DNA from: Clostridia bacterium
Lineage (GTDB): Bacteria > Bacillota_A > Clostridia > Christensenellales > Borkfalkiaceae
NCBI GenBank assembly: GCA_017462825.1
Contig: JAFTQI010000019.1
Location: forward strand, 1 to 13,877
Direction: 5' to 3'
Length of the DNA: 13,877 nt
Program-made: the position numbers and the translations under genes
Shown here: one piece after another, positions 11,348 through 13,877 of the stretch
Numbering within the stretch: position 1 is the first letter of the stretch
Layout: each line of letters opens with the position of its first letter
Notes under the pieces: generated by a model
Databases searched by the model: none
What the model was told of the DNA's origin: nothing
The model's input: only the letters and a program-made list of their open reading frames with translations

Positions 11348-12919
11348 TTATTTGATTAAGCTCTTGCCCGTCATTTCTTTGGGTTGTTCGATCTTCATCA
11401 TATCGAGAAGGGTGGGAGCGAGGTCCGCCAAAACGCCGTCCTCGCGAAGGGTAACGTTCTTATATTCTTCGGAAACGAGAATTACGGGAACGGGGAAGGT
11501 CGTGTGTTGCGTAAACGCGCCAACGCCGTCGTCCGCGAGCATTTGATCTGCGTTGCCGTGGTCGGCGGTAACAAGTGCCGAACCGCCCATAGAAAGGATT
11601 TTGTCCGTCACTTTCTTTACGCACTCGTCTACAGTGTGCACTGCTTTGATTGCTGCGTCCATAACGCCCGTGTGACCGACCATATCGCAGTTTGCGAAGT
11701 TCAAAATCACAACGTCATATTCGCCCTTGTCGAGTTCTTCCAAAACTTTTTCAGTTACGGGATACGCGCTCATTTCAGGCTGTAAATCGTAGGTCGCTAC
11801 CTTTGGAGAAGGGATTACGATGCGCGTTTCGCCTTCAACGGGGGCTTCCAGTTTCGCGTTAAAGAAGAAGGTTACGTGCGCGTATTTTTCTGTTTCTGCA
11901 ATGTGAAGTTGTTTCAAACCGAGCGAAGCGATATATTGAGGGAGGGTGTTCGTAATCTCGTCGGGCGGGAATGCAACGCCAACGTTTTCAAAGGACGAAT
12001 CGTACACCGCAAAACCAACGTAGGTGGGGTTAAGAAAACCCGTTTTTCTTTCAAAACCGAGCGTTGCGCCCGTCTTTGCGTCCACGTAAGGGAAAGTCGC
12101 TTGCGAGAACATTCTCGAAATTTGTCTTGCTCTGTCGGGACGGAAGTTGAAGCAAATAATGCTGTCGTTCTTTTCGATAAGCGCAACGGGTTTGCCGTTT
12201 TCGGTAAGGTTAGTAGGAAGAATGAATTCGTCGGTTACGCCGTTTTCGTAGGACGCTTTCGCCGCGTCTTCCGCACTGCCTTCAAACTGTACGCCCGTAC
12301 CGAGCGTGAGCATATCGTACGCTTTTTCTTCTCTATCCCAGTTGTTGTCGCGATCCATCGCATAGTATCTACCTGCAACGGAAGCGATTTTACCGAACTG
12401 CAATTCGTTGAGTTTGTCCTGCAAAGCCTTTAAAAAGCTTGCGCCGGAAGTGGGGGCAACGTCGCGCCCGTCCGTAAACGCGTGGATATATACGTTATCC
12501 AAACCTTCCTTTTTCGCCATTTCCACCAATGCGTAGAGATGGTCGGTGTGGCTGTGTACGCCGCCCGTCGAAACGAGCCCGTAAAGATGAAGCTTTTTAC
12601 CGCTTTCCTTTGCCGCATGCATGGCGCGGAGAAGCTCCGTGTTTTTGAAGAATTCGCCGTTACGGATATCTTTCGTGATTTTTGTAAGGTCCTGATAGAC
12701 GATACGGCCCGCGCCGATGTTCAAGTGTCCAACTTCGCTATTTCCCATTTGACCGTCGGGAAGTCCGACCGACATTCCGCTTGCGCCAAGCTGCGCGGAG
12801 GGGTATTTGTTTTTAAGCTCGTTGACGTATTTGCTTCCGTCCGCAATAATTGCGTTGCCTTGCGCGGAGGGGTTGATTCCGTAGCCGTCCATAATAATGA
12901 TAGCGTAGGGAGTTCTCAT
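11348..12919 (-). CDS. gpmI: 2,3-bisphosphoglycerate-independent phosphoglycerate mutase
   Basis: A 523-residue enzyme, the usual size for the family, interconverting 3- and 2-phosphoglycerate in lower glycolysis in the cytoplasm. It uses two manganese ions and a phosphoserine intermediate. The metal aspartate lies in I-M-D-G-Y-G (Asp11), and the nucleophile is Ser61 in M-G-N-S-E-V-G-H. Also visible are G-G-V-H-S-H-T-D-H, F-T-D-G-R-D, F-R-P-D-R-A-R-Q, N-F-A-N-C-D-M-V-G-H-T-G and T-A-D-H-G-N-A-D with further metal ligands. All key residues are present. The start ATG (12917-12919) has GGAG eight bases upstream. It follows tpiA in the same direction with an 85-nt gap that holds a GC-rich stem but no clear promoter, so it is probably co-transcribed. 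Its end faces the shared terminator at 11300-11331. Confidence 0.97.
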   Translation of the reverse strand: MRTPYAIIIMDGYGINPSAQGNAIIADGSKYVNELKNKYPSAQLGASGMSVGLPDGQMGNSEVGHLNIGAGRIVYQDLTKITKDIRNGEFFKNTELLRAMHAAKESGKKLHLYGLVSTGGVHSHTDHLYALVEMAKKEGLDNVYIHAFTDGRDVAPTSGASFLKALQDKLNELQFGKIASVAGRYYAMDRDNNWDREEKAYDMLTLGTGVQFEGSAEDAAKASYENGVTDEFILPTNLTENGKPVALIEKNDSIICFNFRPDRARQISRMFSQATFPYVDAKTGATLGFERKTGFLNPTYVGFAVYDSSFENVGVAFPPDEITNTLPQYIASLGLKQLHIAETEKYAHVTFFFNAKLEAPVEGETRIVIPSPKVATYDLQPEMSAYPVTEKVLEELDKGEYDVVILNFANCDMVGHTGVMDAAIKAVHTVDECVKKVTDKILSMGGSALVTADHGNADQMLADDGVGAFTQHTTFPVPVILVSEEYKNVTLREDGVLADLAPTLLDMMKIEQPKEMTGKSLIK

Positions 12920-12948
12920 AGTTTTATCTCCTTAAAAATACAAAATGG

Positions 12949-12984
12949 TGGGGGCAGGTACGCATTGAATCGTCCAAGCCCCCA
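12949..12984 (-). other. GC-rich stem between tpiA and gpmI
   Basis: TGGGGGC (12949-12955) is complementary to GCCCCCA (12978-12984) with a 22-nt interval. In the minus-strand mRNA this gives a stem about 30-65 nt upstream of the gpmI start. There is no T tract after it, so it is more likely an mRNA-stability or processing structure than a terminator. The GGCAGGTACG at 12953-12962 also occurs at 11281-11290, on the other side of gpmI. Confidence 0.4.
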
Positions 12985-13004
12985 AGATATTGCTAAATTT
13001 CAGC

Positions 13005-13751
13005 TTACTTGTCGAAATTTACGATTGCAGCGAAGTCGGGCGCTTTCAAGGACGCGCCGCCGATTAAACCGCCGTCGATTTCGGGCATAGCCATAAGTTC
13101 TTTGCAGTTGCCGGCGTTCATGCTACCGCCGTATTGAATGCGGAGCGCCGCCGCACATTTTTCGCAGAACATTTCGCCAACCGTCTTACGGATAAAAGCA
13201 ATCGTTTCGTTTGCCTGTTCAGCGGTTGCGGTTTTGCCCGTACCGATAGCCCAAACGGGTTCGTAAGCGATGACAATTTTGGTGATATCTTCGATGCCTT
13301 TCAAACCTTCGTGGATTTGAGTAGCCAAAACTTCTTCCGTCTTGCCCGTTTCTCTTTCTTCGAGCGATTCGCCGATACAAACGATGGGGGTAAGGCCGTT
13401 TGCGAGCGCGGTAAGCGTTCTCTTGTTTACCGTTTCGTCCGTTTCAGCAAAATATTGACGGCGTTCACTGTGACCGATGATAACGTATTCAACGCCGTAT
13501 TCCAAAAGCATTGCTGCGGAGATTTCGCCCGTGTACGCGCCTTTTTCAGCAAAGTGTACGTTTTCTGCGCCAAGCTTAATGTTCGTGCCTTTAATCGCTT
13601 CGCTGATAGCAGGGATATTGATCGCGGGTACGCATACGACTACGTCGCAGTTTGCTTCCGTTACAAGGGGCGCGATCGCGTTTACAAGCGCTACGCCTTG
13701 GGAGGCGGTGTTGTTCATTTTCCAGTTGCCTGCAATGATAGGTCTTCTCAT
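13005..13751 (-). CDS. tpiA: Triosephosphate isomerase
   Basis: A 248-residue enzyme of normal family length, interconverting dihydroxyacetone phosphate and glyceraldehyde 3-phosphate in the cytoplasm. The signature residues are all present: A-G-N-W-K11-M-N (substrate-binding lysine), I-I-G-H94-S-E-R-R (electrophilic histidine), A-Y-E164-P-V-W-A-I-G-T-G (catalytic base and flexible loop), and the phosphate-gripping Y-G-G-S and G-G-L-I-G-G-A-S-L near the end. The ATG at 13749-13751 is the only sensible start by alignment to the family N-terminus, but the AGGAG (complement of 13765-13769) is 13 bases away, longer than usual. The gene lies between pgk and gpmI, the common order in Bacillota glycolytic operons. 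Confidence 0.97.
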   Translation of the reverse strand: MRRPIIAGNWKMNNTASQGVALVNAIAPLVTEANCDVVVCVPAINIPAISEAIKGTNIKLGAENVHFAEKGAYTGEISAAMLLEYGVEYVIIGHSERRQYFAETDETVNKRTLTALANGLTPIVCIGESLEERETGKTEEVLATQIHEGLKGIEDITKIVIAYEPVWAIGTGKTATAEQANETIAFIRKTVGEMFCEKCAAALRIQYGGSMNAGNCKELMAMPEIDGGLIGGASLKAPDFAAIVNFDK

Positions 13752-13806
13752 AGTTACTAAAATACTCCTATTTTGTTTTTTCTTTTTCGTTTTTTGTACA
13801 TAGTAA

Positions 13807-13829
13807 AAGGGCGAATTGAATTCGCCCTT
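13807..13829 (-). terminator. Hairpin between pgk and tpiA, weak terminator or processing site
   Basis: AAGGGCGAA (13807-13815) pairs perfectly with TTCGCCCTT (13821-13829) around a 5-nt loop. In the minus-strand mRNA the stem is followed by only about four T's before A and C, a poor T tract, so partial termination, attenuation or an mRNA end after processing is likely. No promoter is visible between it and tpiA. Confidence 0.5.
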
Positions 13830-13842
13830 GTTCGTTTTTAAA

Positions 13843-13877
13843 TTATTTATCGTTAAGGCAAGCGATACCGGGAAGCA
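13843..13877 (-). CDS. pgk: C-terminal end of phosphoglycerate kinase (truncated by the window)
   Basis: The minus strand from the right edge reads L-P-G-I-A-C-L-N-D-K and then TAA (13843-13845). This matches the very conserved end of phosphoglycerate kinase (typically ...ELPGVAALNDK or similar). Only ten residues are visible, but the match and the position just upstream of tpiA make the assignment reasonably secure. The enzyme makes ATP and 3-phosphoglycerate from 1,3-bisphosphoglycerate. The open frame continues beyond the window. Confidence 0.8.
   Translation of the reverse strand, partial: LPGIACLNDK

Overview
The window looks like a chromosomal stretch from a Gram-positive member of the Bacillota, most likely an uncultured gut-type clostridium. 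The supporting signs are clear AGGAG-type ribosome sites, promoters of the TTGACA-17-TATAAT type in front of most transcription units, strong hairpin-plus-T terminators, a pgk-tpiA-gpmI glycolytic run, a lipobox lipoprotein, and surface proteins carrying the H...W...C-x-x-C...EIPA module that is common in gut Firmicutes. The genus cannot be fixed from the sequence.

Left part (1-2005). The window opens with the last 52 codons of an unknown gene. An accessory-looking patch follows: about 450 bases of stacked inverted repeats, then a small divergent cassette. On the minus strand the cassette holds two overlapping-signal zinc-ribbon genes, and on the plus strand a 68-residue XRE-type regulator. 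The promoter of the zinc-ribbon pair has a perfect 7+2+7 palindrome filling the spacer between its -35 and -10 boxes, a likely operator for the divergent regulator. The cassette is bracketed by two near-identical 30-bp direct repeats, each continuing into a different terminator-like hairpin. Downstream of the second repeat lies a dense array of small hairpins punctuated by a 9-nt word (ATTACATAC or its complement).

Middle part (2007-6068). Three single-gene units, each with its own promoter and terminator: an EamA/DMT-type membrane transporter, an exported endonuclease I-family nuclease with a repeat-rich linker and a C-terminal membrane tail, and a 513-residue lipoprotein with several C-x-x-C modules.

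Right-centre (6088-11331). A SAM-dependent RNA methyltransferase of the RlmI type overlaps an RluA-type pseudouridine synthase, so this is an RNA-modification operon. It is followed by a large membrane-anchored surface protein of unknown function and a second RluA-family synthase that may be translated from a leaderless mRNA.

Right end (11348-13877, minus strand). gpmI, tpiA and the last ten codons of pgk, in the order pgk-tpiA-gpmI, the classic lower-glycolysis operon. It converges on the second RluA gene, and the two share one bidirectional terminator.

No rRNA, tRNA, CRISPR array, transposase or integrase was found. The most unusual material is the repeat-bracketed zinc-ribbon/XRE cassette and the structured non-coding elements around it. 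All functional calls are from motif recognition by eye; no searches or folding calculations were run.
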